64,000 nt of DNA. It comes from Azospirillum rugosum (GTDB taxonomy: Bacteria; Pseudomonadota; Alphaproteobacteria; Azospirillales; Azospirillaceae). Below are positions 26,358-36,800 of this stretch, one piece after another. Both the position numbers and the translations under genes were made by a program. The DNA lies in the NCBI RefSeq assembly GCF_017876155.1, contig NZ_JAGINP010000005.1, positions 248,001 through 312,000 on the forward strand, written 5' to 3'. Below the pieces are notes generated by a model. The model saw only the letters and a program-made list of their open reading frames with translations. It was not told the origin of the DNA and searched no databases. Within the stretch, counting starts at the first letter, position 1, and the number at the start of each line of letters is the position of its first letter.

Positions 26358-27986
26358 CTATTTGGCAGCGCTGGGCCGTTTGGCTTCCACCTCGGTGGCG
26401 AGGGTGAATTCGTCGGCGCGGGGTGCGAAGGAATAGCGCGCGCGCATCGCCCAAGTCTTGCTCTCGAAGTAGAGCGGCAGCACGGCGGCGTCCGCCATGG
26501 CCCCTTCCACCGCCTCGCGCAGAAGCCCCTCCCGCGCCATGGGGTCCAGCGTGACGACGGCGCGCTCCAGGATGGAGTCGATGGCCGGGTTGGAATAGCG
26601 CATCCGGTTGATGCGCCCCCGGTTGCGCCCGTCGTCGTAGGTGGCGATCAGCGACAGCAGGATGTCCGTCGTTTCCCCGAGGTCGGTGGTGATTCCGGAC
26701 ATGTAGGCGCTGAACTCCAGCTTGGCGGCGCGCGCGAAGAACTCCGCCGAGGGCAGCGTCTCCACCTTCGTGGAAATGCCGATGCGGGACAGGGCCACGC
26801 CCAACGTGCGCGCGACCGCCGCATCGTTGGCGTAGCGGTTGTTCGGCGCGTGCAGCGTCAGGACGAAGCCGTTCGGCCAGCCGGCCTCCGCCAGCAGCCG
26901 CTTGGCCGCCTCCGGGTCATAGTCGTCGGGCTTCAGCGCCGGGCTGGTGCCGAAGAAGCCGCGCGGCAACAGCTGCCCGGCGGGGGATCCCAGCCCCTCC
27001 AGCAAAAGGTCGACGGTGCCCTGGCGGTTGATCGCCTTGGAGATGGCCCGGCGGACCCGCGGGTCCTTCAGCGGGTTCCGCGGCAGCGGCGCGCCGTTGC
27101 GATCGGTGACGAAGGGGGACCGGTCCCGCCCGACGTCCAGCGCCAGATAGATCAGCCGCGCCGACAGACCGCTGCGCACCGCGACCTGCGGGTCGGCCTG
27201 GAGCCGGCCGACGTCGGAGGGCGGCACCTGGTCGATGACGTGCACGGTCCCGGCGGTCAGGGCCGCCACCCGCTCGCTCGCCACCGGCATGATCCGCAGG
27301 GTCAGCTTGTCCCAACGCGGGCGGCCGCCCCAATAGACGGGATTTGCCGCCAGCGTCACCTCAGACAGTCCGTGGCTGCCGAGAAAGCGGAAAGGCCCCG
27401 TGCCGACCATCGCGCGCCCGCTGTCGAAATCCTCGCGCGCCGCGTCGGCGAACCGCGCCGGGATGACCGCGACCTGCCCGACGGCCGCGGGAATCGTCGG
27501 ATCCGGCGTGCTGGTCCGGATGCGCAGCGTGTGGTCGTTCACCACGACCAGGTCGGTCACCGACCGCAGAATCGCCGCATAGGGATAGGGGCTGCCCTGC
27601 ACGGCCAGGGCGCGCTTCAGGCTGGCCGCCGCGTCGGCTGCGGTGAACGGTGTCCCGTCGTGGAAGACGACGTTGCGGCGGAGCGCGAACTCCCAGGTGT
27701 TGTCGTCCACCGGCCGCCACCGCACGGCGAGGCCCGGTGTCGGCCATTTGAACTCGTCGGGCAGGGTCAGGGAGTCGAAAACGTGGCTGCCGACGATGCT
27801 GTTGGGCGTCAGATTGTGGAAGTGCGGATCGAGCGAGGTCACCTCCGACCCAAGCCCGATGGCCAAGTCCTCCGCCGTGGCGCGCGACGGCGCCGCAAGG
27901 CCGGCCCCGGCGACCCACAGGGCCAGGAGAAGGACGCGGCAAAGCCGGAGCGCGTAGGGAGGAATCGGCGTTCGACCACGGCGCAT
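26358..27986 (-). CDS. ABC transporter substrate-binding protein, family 5 (peptide/nickel type)
   Basis: A periplasmic receptor of 542 residues from the chosen start. Residues about 14-40 form a signal peptide (LRLCRVLLLALWVAGAGLAAPSRATA). The SBP_bac_5 fold is shown by SLDPHFHNLTPNSIVGSHVFDSL, WEFALRRNVVFHDGTPFTAADA, GTGPFRFLG and RRAISKAINRQGTV. I chose the ATG at 27986 (MRRGRTPIPP) for its CGGGAG leader; an ATG at 28028 is possible. No permease or ATPase gene is adjacent, so it is an orphan receptor here. The ligand is unknown. Confidence 0.92.
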   Translation of the reverse strand: MRRGRTPIPPYALRLCRVLLLALWVAGAGLAAPSRATAEDLAIGLGSEVTSLDPHFHNLTPNSIVGSHVFDSLTLPDEFKWPTPGLAVRWRPVDDNTWEFALRRNVVFHDGTPFTAADAAASLKRALAVQGSPYPYAAILRSVTDLVVVNDHTLRIRTSTPDPTIPAAVGQVAVIPARFADAAREDFDSGRAMVGTGPFRFLGSHGLSEVTLAANPVYWGGRPRWDKLTLRIMPVASERVAALTAGTVHVIDQVPPSDVGRLQADPQVAVRSGLSARLIYLALDVGRDRSPFVTDRNGAPLPRNPLKDPRVRRAISKAINRQGTVDLLLEGLGSPAGQLLPRGFFGTSPALKPDDYDPEAAKRLLAEAGWPNGFVLTLHAPNNRYANDAAVARTLGVALSRIGISTKVETLPSAEFFARAAKLEFSAYMSGITTDLGETTDILLSLIATYDDGRNRGRINRMRYSNPAIDSILERAVVTLDPMAREGLLREAVEGAMADAAVLPLYFESKTWAMRARYSFAPRADEFTLATEVEAKRPSAAK

Positions 27987-28240
27987 CGTCGGGCTCCCGG
28001 AGGGCACGGAAACGGAGTGGCGCACCATGACCGATTCAACCCGATTTTGTGAAGGATCTTTTCTGCAAGCCTGTCCGCAGCGGCACTCCGCCGCGCCACG
28101 GACCCGTCCTGCCGGCTGTTCCGGACCGCGCCCGCCTGTGGCAACCGGCGTCGCGGCCGGCAGCCCCCTTGCCATCGGGCACGCCCGCCGATATCGTCCG
28201 CCCCGGTTTTCCAAAGCTCCCTATTTGAGGTTACCCCATC

Positions 28241-28489
28241 ATGTCCGACGTCGGCGGCATTGCGGCGGATCGCCTGAGGTCCTTCGTCGAGCGCATCGAG
28301 CGCCTGGAAGAGGAAAAGCGCGGCCTGCAGGAGGACGTCAAGGAAGTCTACGCCGAGGCCAAGGGCACTGGCTTCGACACCAAGATCATCCGCCAGATCA
28401 TCCGCCTGCGCAAAATGGACAAGGCGGACCGGCAGGAGCAGGAAGCGATCCTGGAGCTGTACAAGGAAGCGCTGGGGATGCTGGAGTAA
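28241..28489 (+). CDS. gapR: GapR family DNA-binding protein (DUF2312 / UPF0335)
   Basis: An 82-residue protein, MSDVGGIAADRLRSFVERIERLEEEK..., with a heptad-rich coiled-coil N-terminal half and a basic KIIRQIIRLRKMDKADRQE region. This is the family of Caulobacter GapR, a nucleoid protein that clamps overtwisted AT-rich DNA ahead of replication forks and helps topoisomerases. The length matches the family. Confidence 0.93.
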   Translation: MSDVGGIAADRLRSFVERIERLEEEKRGLQEDVKEVYAEAKGTGFDTKIIRQIIRLRKMDKADRQEQEAILELYKEALGMLE

Positions 28490-28527
28490 CCCTCCGCACC
28501 CCCCGCTTCCGATCCGGAAAGGCGGCC

Positions 28528-30759
28528 TCAGGCCGCCTCCTCCACGCGCACCCGCCCGGCCAGCCGGGCCATCACGTTGCCCACCAGCGCCAAGCCCGCA
28601 CCACCGCCGAGCGACAGGATCGATTCGGGGTGGAACTGCACGGCCGCGACCGGCAGCCGGCGGTGTTCCACGGCCATGACGAGGCCGTCGGCGGTTTCCG
28701 CCGTCACCCGCAGATCCTCCGGCAGGCGGTCGCGCCGCGCCACCAGCGAGTGGTAACGCCCCACCGTCAGGCGCTCCGGCAGCCCTTCGAACAGCGCTCC
28801 TCCCGGCAGCACCCGCACCTCCGACGCCTTGCCGTGCGCGGGTTCCGGCAGGACGGACAGGTTGCCGCCGAACCGCTCCACCATGCCCTGGAGCCCGAGG
28901 CAGACGCCGAACACCGGCACGCCCTGCGCCAGGGCCGCGTCCAGCGTGCCCGCCACGTCGAAGTCGGACGGGCGGCCGGGACCCGGCGACAGCACGACGA
29001 GGTCGGGCGGGTCGGCGGCCAGCGCCGCGCGCGCGTGGACGTGCCGCAGCGTCGTCACCGATGCCCCGGTCTGCCGCAGATAGTCGGCCAGCGTGTGGAC
29101 GAAGCTGTCGTCGTGGTCCACCAGCAGGACGCGCCGCCCCTGCCCCGTCCGGACCGGTGCCGCCGGCTCCACCGCCGCGGCCGCCCCCATGGTGTCTCGG
29201 GCGCCGAGGATGGCGTCGAGGAAGGCCGACGCCTTCAGGCGGCACTCCGCGTCCTCCGCGTCGGGATCGCTGTCGGACAGAAGGGTGGCGCCGGCGCGCA
29301 CCTGGGCGACGCCCTCGGCCATGCGGATGGTGCGCAGAGTCAGCCCGGTGTCCATCCCGCCGTCGAAGCCGAGCCGCCCGAAGGCCCCGCCGTACCAGCG
29401 CCGCGGCGATTGCTCCGTGTCCTCAAGGAACTGCATGGCCCAGCGCTTCGGGGCGCCGGTGACGGTCACCGCCCAGGTGTGGGTCAGGAAGGCGTCGAGC
29501 GCGTCGAAGCCCGGCCGCAGGCGCCCCTCCACATGGTCAACCGTGTGGATCAGGCGAGAGTACAGCTCGATCATACGGCGGCCGACCACGCGGACCGACC
29601 CCGGCTCGCACACCCGCGCCTTGTCGTTGCGGTCCACGTCGGTGCACATGGTCAGCTCCGCCGCGTCCTTGGCCGAGGTCAGCAGACGCAGGATCTGCGC
29701 GGAGTCGCCGATGGCGTCCGCGCCGCGGGCCACGGTGCCGGAAATCGGGCAGGTCTCCACCCGGCCCTCTCCACTGGGCCCTTGTCCCACCCGCACATAC
29801 ATCTCCGGGCTGGCCGCGACCAGGAACTCCCCGAAGCCGAGATTCACCAGCGCCTCGTAGGGCGCCGGGTTGGCCCGCCGCAGCCGGCGAAACACGGCGG
29901 ACGGTGTGTCGGCGCAGGGCTCCGCGAAGGTCTGGCCCGGCACCACCTCGAACAGGTCGCCGCGCCGGAAGGCCTCCTTGGCGGCCTCCACGACCCGTTG
30001 GTAGTCGCCGGGGGCATGGTCGCAGGCGCCCGCCGCGTTGCTGTCCGGGCGATAGGCGTGGGCGCGCCCCGTGCGGGGCAGGCCCCGGGTCGAACCGGTG
30101 TCGTCGGCGAACTCGTAGTCGAAGCGCCGCGCCACGCCGCTCACCGGGTCCACCGCGACGAGGCGGTCCGGCAGGTAGAGGACGAGGTCGCGCTGGTCGT
30201 CCGGCCGCTCCAGCCGCAGGCGGATCGGCTCGAACTGGAAGGCGAGGTCATAGGCGAAGGCGCCGTAGAGTCCCAGAAGCGGGTCGTCCGGCGCCGCGAA
30301 CAGCGCAAGCAGGGCACGCAGGACGGAGAAGACAGAGGGCTGGCGGCTCCGCTCCTCCTCTGGGAAGGGGTGGACGGGCTTGCGGACCAGGACGGTGACG
30401 CGGGCGGGCGACTCCTCGATGCCGGCCAGCGCCTCCATCGCCCGGAGCTGCGCGGCGACCGACGGCAGCAGCACCCGCCCCCGCGCGTTCAGCGCGTCGA
30501 TGCGCACGGTCCGCCCCCGCGCGGTGACGGCGAGCGGCGGGTCGGTGAAGCCCAGCGCGAAGCGGCGGTAGCGGCCGGGCGCCTCCACCCCGCTGCCCAG
30601 CAGAAGGCCGCGCCGGGTGTCGAGCGCATCGATGACCGGGTCGAGCGCGCCGTCCGCCTCCAGCGGCTCCGCCATGCGATGGACGATGAGGCCGCCCGCC
30701 GTCCGGTAGATCAGCGGGTCGAGTTGTCTCGGCTGGGCGAGGAAGTCAGCGGGATACAT
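28528..30759 (-). CDS. trpE(G): Anthranilate synthase, fused TrpE-TrpG
   Basis: A 743-residue fusion of both anthranilate synthase subunits; it makes anthranilate from chorismate and glutamine. Residues about 1-515 are the TrpE part (GDLFEVVPGQTF, CPISGTVARGADA, ELTMCTDVDRNDKARVCEPG, GAPKRWAMQFLE). Residues about 540-743 are the glutamine amidotransferase (VLLVDHDDSFVHTLADYL, SPGPGRPSDF, nucleophile Cys in GVCLGLQGMVE, final His/Glu in VQFHPESIL). Fused TrpE(G) is known in Azospirillum and rhizobia. A Trp-Trp leader peptide and a terminator hairpin lie upstream, so attenuation is expected. Confidence 0.97.
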   Translation of the reverse strand: MYPADFLAQPRQLDPLIYRTAGGLIVHRMAEPLEADGALDPVIDALDTRRGLLLGSGVEAPGRYRRFALGFTDPPLAVTARGRTVRIDALNARGRVLLPSVAAQLRAMEALAGIEESPARVTVLVRKPVHPFPEEERSRQPSVFSVLRALLALFAAPDDPLLGLYGAFAYDLAFQFEPIRLRLERPDDQRDLVLYLPDRLVAVDPVSGVARRFDYEFADDTGSTRGLPRTGRAHAYRPDSNAAGACDHAPGDYQRVVEAAKEAFRRGDLFEVVPGQTFAEPCADTPSAVFRRLRRANPAPYEALVNLGFGEFLVAASPEMYVRVGQGPSGEGRVETCPISGTVARGADAIGDSAQILRLLTSAKDAAELTMCTDVDRNDKARVCEPGSVRVVGRRMIELYSRLIHTVDHVEGRLRPGFDALDAFLTHTWAVTVTGAPKRWAMQFLEDTEQSPRRWYGGAFGRLGFDGGMDTGLTLRTIRMAEGVAQVRAGATLLSDSDPDAEDAECRLKASAFLDAILGARDTMGAAAAVEPAAPVRTGQGRRVLLVDHDDSFVHTLADYLRQTGASVTTLRHVHARAALAADPPDLVVLSPGPGRPSDFDVAGTLDAALAQGVPVFGVCLGLQGMVERFGGNLSVLPEPAHGKASEVRVLPGGALFEGLPERLTVGRYHSLVARRDRLPEDLRVTAETADGLVMAVEHRRLPVAAVQFHPESILSLGGGAGLALVGNVMARLAGRVRVEEAA

Positions 30760-30835
30760 CGGGCGTCTCCGGGGATCGTGACGGGGGTGGAGCACACCCG
30801 GAGATCCCTGATCGACACCCTGAACCCTCGAAGAG

Positions 30836-30868
30836 GAAAGGCCGCCCGGAACCCCCGGGCGGCCTTTC
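30836..30868 (-). terminator. trp attenuator hairpin
   Basis: Thirteen-base arms AAAGGCCGCCCGG / CCGGGCGGCCTTT followed on the minus strand by CCTCTTC. It lies between the leader peptide stop (30909) and trpE(G) (30759), the position expected of an attenuator. A GGGCCGGCC stretch just after the leader stop could pair with GGCCGCCC to form the competing antiterminator. Confidence 0.85.
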
Positions 30869-30908
30869 GATGGTTCTGCGCTCAACGCGCGTCGGCTGGC
30901 CGGCCCGG

Positions 30909-30959
30909 TTACACGGGCCGCCACCAACGACGCGACGGGGAGAGCGAAACGGTGTTCAT
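30909..30959 (-). CDS. trpL: trp operon leader peptide
   Basis: A 16-codon peptide, MNTVSLSPSRRWWRPV, with tandem Trp codons at 30926-30921 near its end. GGCGGAG lies 8 bases before the ATG. When charged tRNA-Trp is scarce, the ribosome would pause at the two Trp codons and favour the antiterminator. The stop of the upstream CDF gene is only 32 bases away. A TTGACA on the minus strand (30995-30990) overlaps that stop, but I see no good -10 box at the right distance. Confidence 0.9.
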   Translation of the reverse strand: MNTVSLSPSRRWWRPV

Positions 30960-30991
30960 GGCGGCAACTCCGCCATAGGACGCGCGGGTTG

Positions 30992-31672
30992 TCAAGCCCC
31001 CTCGCCCGTCCCGGCTGCGGAGGCCCCGGCTGCGGAGTCGTGGTAGGCCCGCAACTCCGAGAACGCTTGGCGCAGGATCGACAAGGCGGCGGACAAAGCA
31101 AGGCCGGCGATGACCGCGGCCACGAGGATGTCTGGCCAACCTTCGCGCATCGTCCAGACGCCGGCCCCCGCCAGCATCACCGCGACGTTGGCCATCGCGT
31201 CGTTCCGGGAGCACAGCCAGACCGAGCGCATGTTGGCGTCGCCGCGCCGGCTGGCGAACAGCAGCGCCGCCACCGACAGGTTGGCGCCCAGCGCCAGCAA
31301 CCCGACGAGGCCCATCACCGGGGCGTCGGGCAGCGTTCCGGCGTAGGCGTTCCATGCCGTCGATCCCACGACCCACAGCCCCATCGCGCCGAGCGACAAG
31401 CCCTTCACCACGGCGGCCCAGGATCGCCACTCCAGCGCCTTGCCCAGCACCCACAGGCTGACCCCGTAATTGGCGGCGTCCGCCAGGAAATCGAGCGCGT
31501 CGGCGCGGAGCGCCATCGACTCCGCGTCCAGGCTCGCCACCAGCTCGATCACGAACATGACCGCGTTGATCAGCAGCGCCATGCGCAGGACGCGCCGGTA
31601 GTCCGCCTGCCGTCCGATACCCGGACCGCCTCCACCGCCTCCGCAGGAGCCACCACAACAGTTGCCGGCCAT
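30992..31672 (-). CDS. Cation diffusion facilitator family transporter, short form
   Basis: A 226-residue membrane protein with about six spans. The N-terminus MAGNCCGGSCGGGGGG is rich in Cys and Gly and may bind metal. The CDF metal site is suggested by RADALDFLADAANY (second span) and SRNDAMANVAV (fifth span). It ends soon after the sixth span, so the cytoplasmic C-terminal domain of classical CDF exporters is missing. GGAGGT 4 bases before the ATG decides the start. It precedes trpL on the same strand. The metal is unknown. Confidence 0.85.
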   Translation of the reverse strand: MAGNCCGGSCGGGGGGPGIGRQADYRRVLRMALLINAVMFVIELVASLDAESMALRADALDFLADAANYGVSLWVLGKALEWRSWAAVVKGLSLGAMGLWVVGSTAWNAYAGTLPDAPVMGLVGLLALGANLSVAALLFASRRGDANMRSVWLCSRNDAMANVAVMLAGAGVWTMREGWPDILVAAVIAGLALSAALSILRQAFSELRAYHDSAAGASAAGTGEGA

Positions 31673-31900
31673 GGCCACCTCCACCCTCGTTCCCACCGGC
31701 GCAGCATAGGAGGACGGATGCGGCGCGTCCAGGACAGAAAAAGCGTTTTCTAATATACGGGATTATACGCGGGGTCCTCCTTGTCGCGGCCCGTCGCCCG
31801 CCCCACGCTCTATGACGATGAGGAGAGGAGCGCCGCGGGCGGTCCGCCCGCCGCGTCCCGCCGTTCCGAAGCCGCGCCGCAGCCGCCAGGGAGGGAGGAC

Positions 31901-32338
31901 ATGACCACCGTTGCCGAGGTTCTGAACCGCAAAGGCCACACCGTCGCCGCCACGCTTCCATCGGAATCGGTGGCGACCGCCGCGCGCCTGCTGACCGAGA
32001 AGCGCATCGGCGCGCTGGTCGTGCGCGACCGCCGCGGGAAGCTGGTCGGCATCCTGTCGGAGCGCGACATCGTCCGCGCCGTTGCGACCCAGGGGGCCGA
32101 CGCCCTGGAGCTTACGGTCGAGGATCTGATGACCAAGGAGGTCAAGACCTGCCGGCCGGCGGACACGGTCAAGGACCTGATGCAGATGATGACGCTCCGC
32201 CGCCACCGCCACGTGCCGGTGTGCGACGACGCCGGCGACCTGGTCGGCGTGATGTCCATCGGCGACGCGGTGAAGGCGCGCCTGGACGAGCAGGCCCACG
32301 AGGTCGCCGTGCTGAAGGACTTGGCGCTGGTGCGCTGA
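31901..32338 (+). CDS. Tandem CBS domain protein
   Basis: A 145-residue protein made almost entirely of two CBS domains, at about 8-62 and 75-130 (IGALVVRDRRGKLVGILSERDIVRA; RHRHVPVCDDAGDLVGVMSIGDAVKARL). Such stand-alone pairs bind adenosine nucleotides and sense energy or redox state. GGGAGGGAGGAC precedes the ATG. It is divergent from the CDF gene. The partner is unknown. Confidence 0.92.
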   Translation: MTTVAEVLNRKGHTVAATLPSESVATAARLLTEKRIGALVVRDRRGKLVGILSERDIVRAVATQGADALELTVEDLMTKEVKTCRPADTVKDLMQMMTLRRHRHVPVCDDAGDLVGVMSIGDAVKARLDEQAHEVAVLKDLALVR

Positions 32339-32585
32339 GCGTCCGGAAGGCAGCCGGGAAGGGGGCGGCGCCCACCCGCGCCTGCTCCCTTCGCGCCCCG
32401 AACGCACCACCCCGCCACTTCGAACGGGGAGCCTCCTACCCCCTGCACCGACCTGTTGCCCCACCCGATAACCCATGCGCCGGTTCCGCGCCCGATCGGC
32501 GATAACACGTCTCCGCACCCTGAAAGCCGGGAACTGCGTTCGGATATTCAGCCCGCAACATCATCTGAACCTGCGGGACCGGCCC

Positions 32586-33560
32586 ATGGCGCGACGCTAT
32601 CCGAGCCACCTGAAAATCCTCGTCGTCGAGAACAACGCCCTGCTCCAGCGGGCGCTGCGCGACATGCTGGAGCTGTGGGGAGTCGGGCAGGTCGTCACCG
32701 TGTCCAACGGGCAGGAGGCCAAGGAGCTGCTGCGGCGCGAGCCGTACGACCTTCTGGTCACCGACTGGATGATGGAGCCGGTGGGCGGCGCCCAGCTGGT
32801 CAGCTGGGTGCGGCGGTCGCCCGGCAGCCTCAGCCCCGACCTGCCGATCATTGTGCTGACCGCCAACGCCGACCTCGCCACCGTGCGCGCCGCCTGGGAC
32901 GCGGGTGCGGACTCCGTGCTCGCCAAGCCGGCGTCGGCCGCCACCATCGCCCGCCGCATCGAGACCGTGCTGACCCGCCCGCGCCGCCCGCGGCCGTCAA
33001 GGCCGGAGGCCGAGCCCGAGGTCCGCGAGAGCCGCCCCGAGGACCGGCCGGAGCCTGCGCCCTCCCGCCCGGCATCCTCCCGCCCGGCCCTGTCCGGCGG
33101 GTCCCCTCTCCGCCTGCCGCCGCCCGGACCGCCGGTGCGTTCGGCCGAACCCCGGCGCGTGCGGCTCCTGCTGGCGCTGGACCGGCTTGAGGCGGCGCTC
33201 GACAAGCCGGACCCGCTGGGCACCCGGCTGCGCCACGCCGTGTCCGACCTCCAGATCGCGGCGAGCGCCGATCCCACCGGCGTCCAGGGCGCCTCCGCGA
33301 TGGTGGCGTCCCTGTCCACCTGCGTCACCTGGGTGGATCACGACGCCGAGAGCTTCAAGGAGGCGGTGCAGGCCCACATGGACGCCCTGCGCTGGGTCGC
33401 CACCACCGCCCACGACGCCGAAACCGCGGTCGCCGTGCGCGCCCTGGTGCGGGCGTTGCGCTCCATGGTGCGCACGCTGACCCTGCGCGGCTCCGCCGAC
33501 CCGAGCCTGTGGCCGGACGCCCCCGATGGCCAAAGCCACCCCCTGCCGCCGGCCTCATAG
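32586..33560 (+). CDS. Response regulator with receiver domain and uncharacterised C-terminal domain
   Basis: A 324-residue protein. The receiver domain occupies about 9-130 (HLKILVVENNALLQRALRDML), with the phospho-acceptor Asp in LLVTDWMMEP, the Thr in IIVLTANA and the Lys in VLAKPAS. A Pro/Arg/Glu-rich linker (about 135-185) leads to a helical C-terminal region with no motif I recognise and no obvious DNA-binding fold. No histidine kinase gene is adjacent. Confidence 0.88.
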   Translation: MARRYPSHLKILVVENNALLQRALRDMLELWGVGQVVTVSNGQEAKELLRREPYDLLVTDWMMEPVGGAQLVSWVRRSPGSLSPDLPIIVLTANADLATVRAAWDAGADSVLAKPASAATIARRIETVLTRPRRPRPSRPEAEPEVRESRPEDRPEPAPSRPASSRPALSGGSPLRLPPPGPPVRSAEPRRVRLLLALDRLEAALDKPDPLGTRLRHAVSDLQIAASADPTGVQGASAMVASLSTCVTWVDHDAESFKEAVQAHMDALRWVATTAHDAETAVAVRALVRALRSMVRTLTLRGSADPSLWPDAPDGQSHPLPPAS

Positions 33561-33611
33561 CCTCCCCATATCCATTCCGAAGCCAATGAAGGCGAGCGGG
33601 AATTTCCGTTA

Positions 33612-33629
33612 GGGCGGGGATTCCCGCCC
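33612..33629 (+). terminator. Candidate terminator after the response regulator
   Basis: A perfect 7-bp stem GGGCGGG-GATT-CCCGCCC 51 bases after the stop, followed by the weak T-containing GTCCGTTTC. Confidence 0.35.
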
Positions 33630-33808
33630 GTCCGTTTCACAGCGCTGCGAGGTCTCGACCGTTCCTTGCTTTTTGCAGGCCGGCCCCCGCGGCCCGTGGA
33701 CAGATACGGCAGCTTTCATTACCTTTTTGGTTATCCAACAAACAAAGCGGCGCCGCAAAGGCGCCCGGCAACAGCGCCCTCAGCGTGCGCTCATATGGGG
33801 ATGGAACA

Positions 33809-36800
33809 ATGGCTCTCGCGACCGTGACCCTGGACGACAAGTACGCGCTCGAACAGGGGCGTGTGTACCTGACGGGCACCCAGGCGCTGGTGCGCCTGCC
33901 GATGATGCAGCGCCAGCGCGACCTCGCGGCCGGCCTGAACACGGCCTGCTTTATCTCAGGTTATCGCGGCTCGCCGCTGGGCGGGTTCGACCAGAATCTG
34001 TGGAACGCGCGCAAGTTCCTGGAAAAGAACCACATCCAGTTCCAGCCCGGCGTGAACGAGGAGCTGGGCGCCACCGCCGTGTGGGGCAGCCAGCAGGTCG
34101 GCATGTTCCCCGGCGCCAAGTACGACGGCGTCTACGCCATGTGGTACGGCAAGGGGCCGGGCGTCGACCGCTCCGGCGACGTGTTCAAGCACGCCAACGG
34201 CGCCGGCACCTCCAAGCACGGCGGCGTGCTGGTGCTGACCGGCGACGACCACAACGCCAAGTCCTCCACCTTCCCGCACCAGTCCGAACACGCCTTCATG
34301 CACGCCATGATCCCGGTCCTGAACCCGGCCAGCGTGCAGGAGATCCTGGACTACGGCCTGATCGGCTGGGCGATGAGCCGCTATTCCGGCTGCTGGATCG
34401 CCATGAAGACGATTGCGGAGACGGTGGACACCTCCGCGTCGGTCACCATCGACCCGCACCGCGTCAGCCCGGTCATCCCCACCGACTTCCCGATCCCACC
34501 GGGCGGCCTGAACATCCGCTGGCCCGACCCGCCGCTGGAGCAGGAATACCGGCTGATGAAGCACAAGCTGTACGCCGCCCTGGCGTTCGCGCGTGCCAAC
34601 CGGATCGACCGCGTGGTGATGGAAAGCCCGCGCCCGCGCTTCGGCATCGTCACCACCGGCAAGAGCTACCTGGACGTCCGCCAGGCCTTCGACGAGCTGG
34701 GCATCACCGAGGAGAAGGCCGCCGACTGGGGCATCACCGTCTACAAGGTCGGCATGCCCTGGCCGCTGGAGCGCGACGGCGTCCGCCACTTCGCGGAAGG
34801 GCTGGAGGAGATCGTCGTCGTCGAGGAGAAGCGCGCGGTCATCGAGAATCAGTTGAAGGAGCAGCTGTACAACTGGCACCCGGACGTCCGCCCCAAGGTC
34901 GTCGGCAAGTTCGACGAGCATGGCGAGTGGATCCTCCCCTCCGCCGGTGAGCTGTCCCCCGCCCAGATCGCCGTGGTCATCGGCCGCCGGCTGGAGCGCT
35001 TCATCGACAACGAGCAGTTGAAGCGCCGCGTCGCCTTCCTGGACGCGCAGGAGAAGCAGAAGGCCCACCAAGCCCGCGTCATCCGCAAGCCGACCTTCTG
35101 CTCCGGCTGCCCGCACAACACCTCCACCCACGTGCCGGAGGGAAGCCGCGCGCTGGGCGGCATCGGCTGCCACTACATGGCGACGTGGCTGGACCGCAAG
35201 ACCGACACCTTCACCCAGATGGGCGGCGAGGGCGTGCCCTGGGTCGGCCAGGCGCCCTTCACCGAGGAGAAGCACATCTTCGCCAACCTCGGCGACGGCA
35301 CCTACTACCACTCCGGCATCCTGGCGATCCGGCAGTCGATCGCGTCGAAGGCCAACATCACCTACAAGATCCTGTTCAACGACGCCGTCGCCATGACCGG
35401 CGGGCAGCCGGTGGACGGCACCCTGACCGTGCAGTCGCTGGCCGCCCAGCTGCGCGCGGAGGGCGTGGAGCGCATCACCGTCGTCTCCGACGAGCCGGAG
35501 AAGTACGGCATCGGCGCCGGCCTGCCGCAGTTCACCACGGTCGAGCACCGCGACGACCTGGAGCGCGTCCAGAAGGAGATGCGCGAGATCCCCGGCGTCA
35601 GCGTCCTGATCTACGACCAGACCTGCGCCACCGAGAAGCGCCGCCGCCGCAAGCGCGGCAAGATGGTCGACCCGGCCAAGCGCGTGGTCATCAACGAGTT
35701 GGTCTGCGAGGGCTGCGGCGACTGCTCCGTCAAGTCGTCCTGCGTGTCCGTCGTGCCGCAGGAGACCGAGTTCGGCCGTAAGCGCCAGATCGACCAGTCC
35801 AGCTGCAACAAGGACTATTCCTGCACCAAGGGCTTCTGCCCCAGCTTCGTGACGGTGGAGGGCGGGCAGCTGCGCAAGCCCAAGCCGGCCGCCGCGAAGG
35901 GAACGGATGCCTCCGACCTTCCGACCCCCCACCTGCCCAGCCTCGACCGGCCCTGGGGCATCTACGTCACCGGCGTGGGCGGCACCGGCGTGGTGACCAT
36001 CGGCGCGCTGCTCGGCATGGCCGCGCACATCGAGGGCAAGGGCGTCGGCGTGCTGGACATGACCGGCCTCGCCCAGAAGGGCGGCGCCGTCACCAGCCAC
36101 ATCCGCATCGCCCACAGCCCGGAGGACATCCACTCCGTCCGCATCGCCGCCGGCGGGGCCGACGCGGTGGTCGGCTGCGACCTGATCGTCGCCGCGGCCG
36201 GCGACGCCCTGTCGAAGATGGAGCACGGCCACACCCGCGCCGTCATCAACACCCACGACACCATCACGGTCGACTTCCTGAAGAAGCCGGACTTCACCGT
36301 GCCCGTCCGCGACCTCGTCGCCGACATCCGCAAGGCCTGCGGCGACGGGGCGGTGAACGCCTTCGATGCCACCAAGCTCGCCACCGCGCTGCTCGGCGAC
36401 AGCATCGCGACCAACCCCTTCCTGATGGGCTACGCCTGGCAGAAGGGCCTGATCCCGATCTCGGCCGAGGCCATCCTGAAGGCCATCGCGCTGAACGGCG
36501 TGGCGGTGACGATGAACACCGACGCCTTCAACTGGGGCCGCCGCGCCGCCGTTGACCTCGCCAGCGTGGAGGCCGCCGCCACCCCGCCGGCCGCGGAGAA
36601 AGCCGCCCACGACCTGTTCATCCTCGACCAGCGCCGCCCGTCGGCGACCCTGGACGAGGCCATCGAGCGCCGCACCGCCTTCCTGACCGACTACCAGGAC
36701 GCCGCGTACGCCAGCCGCTACCACGCGCTGGTCGACTGGACCCGCCGCGTGGAGGGGCAGAAGGCTCCCGGCTCCACCGCCCTGACCGAGGCGGTCGCCC

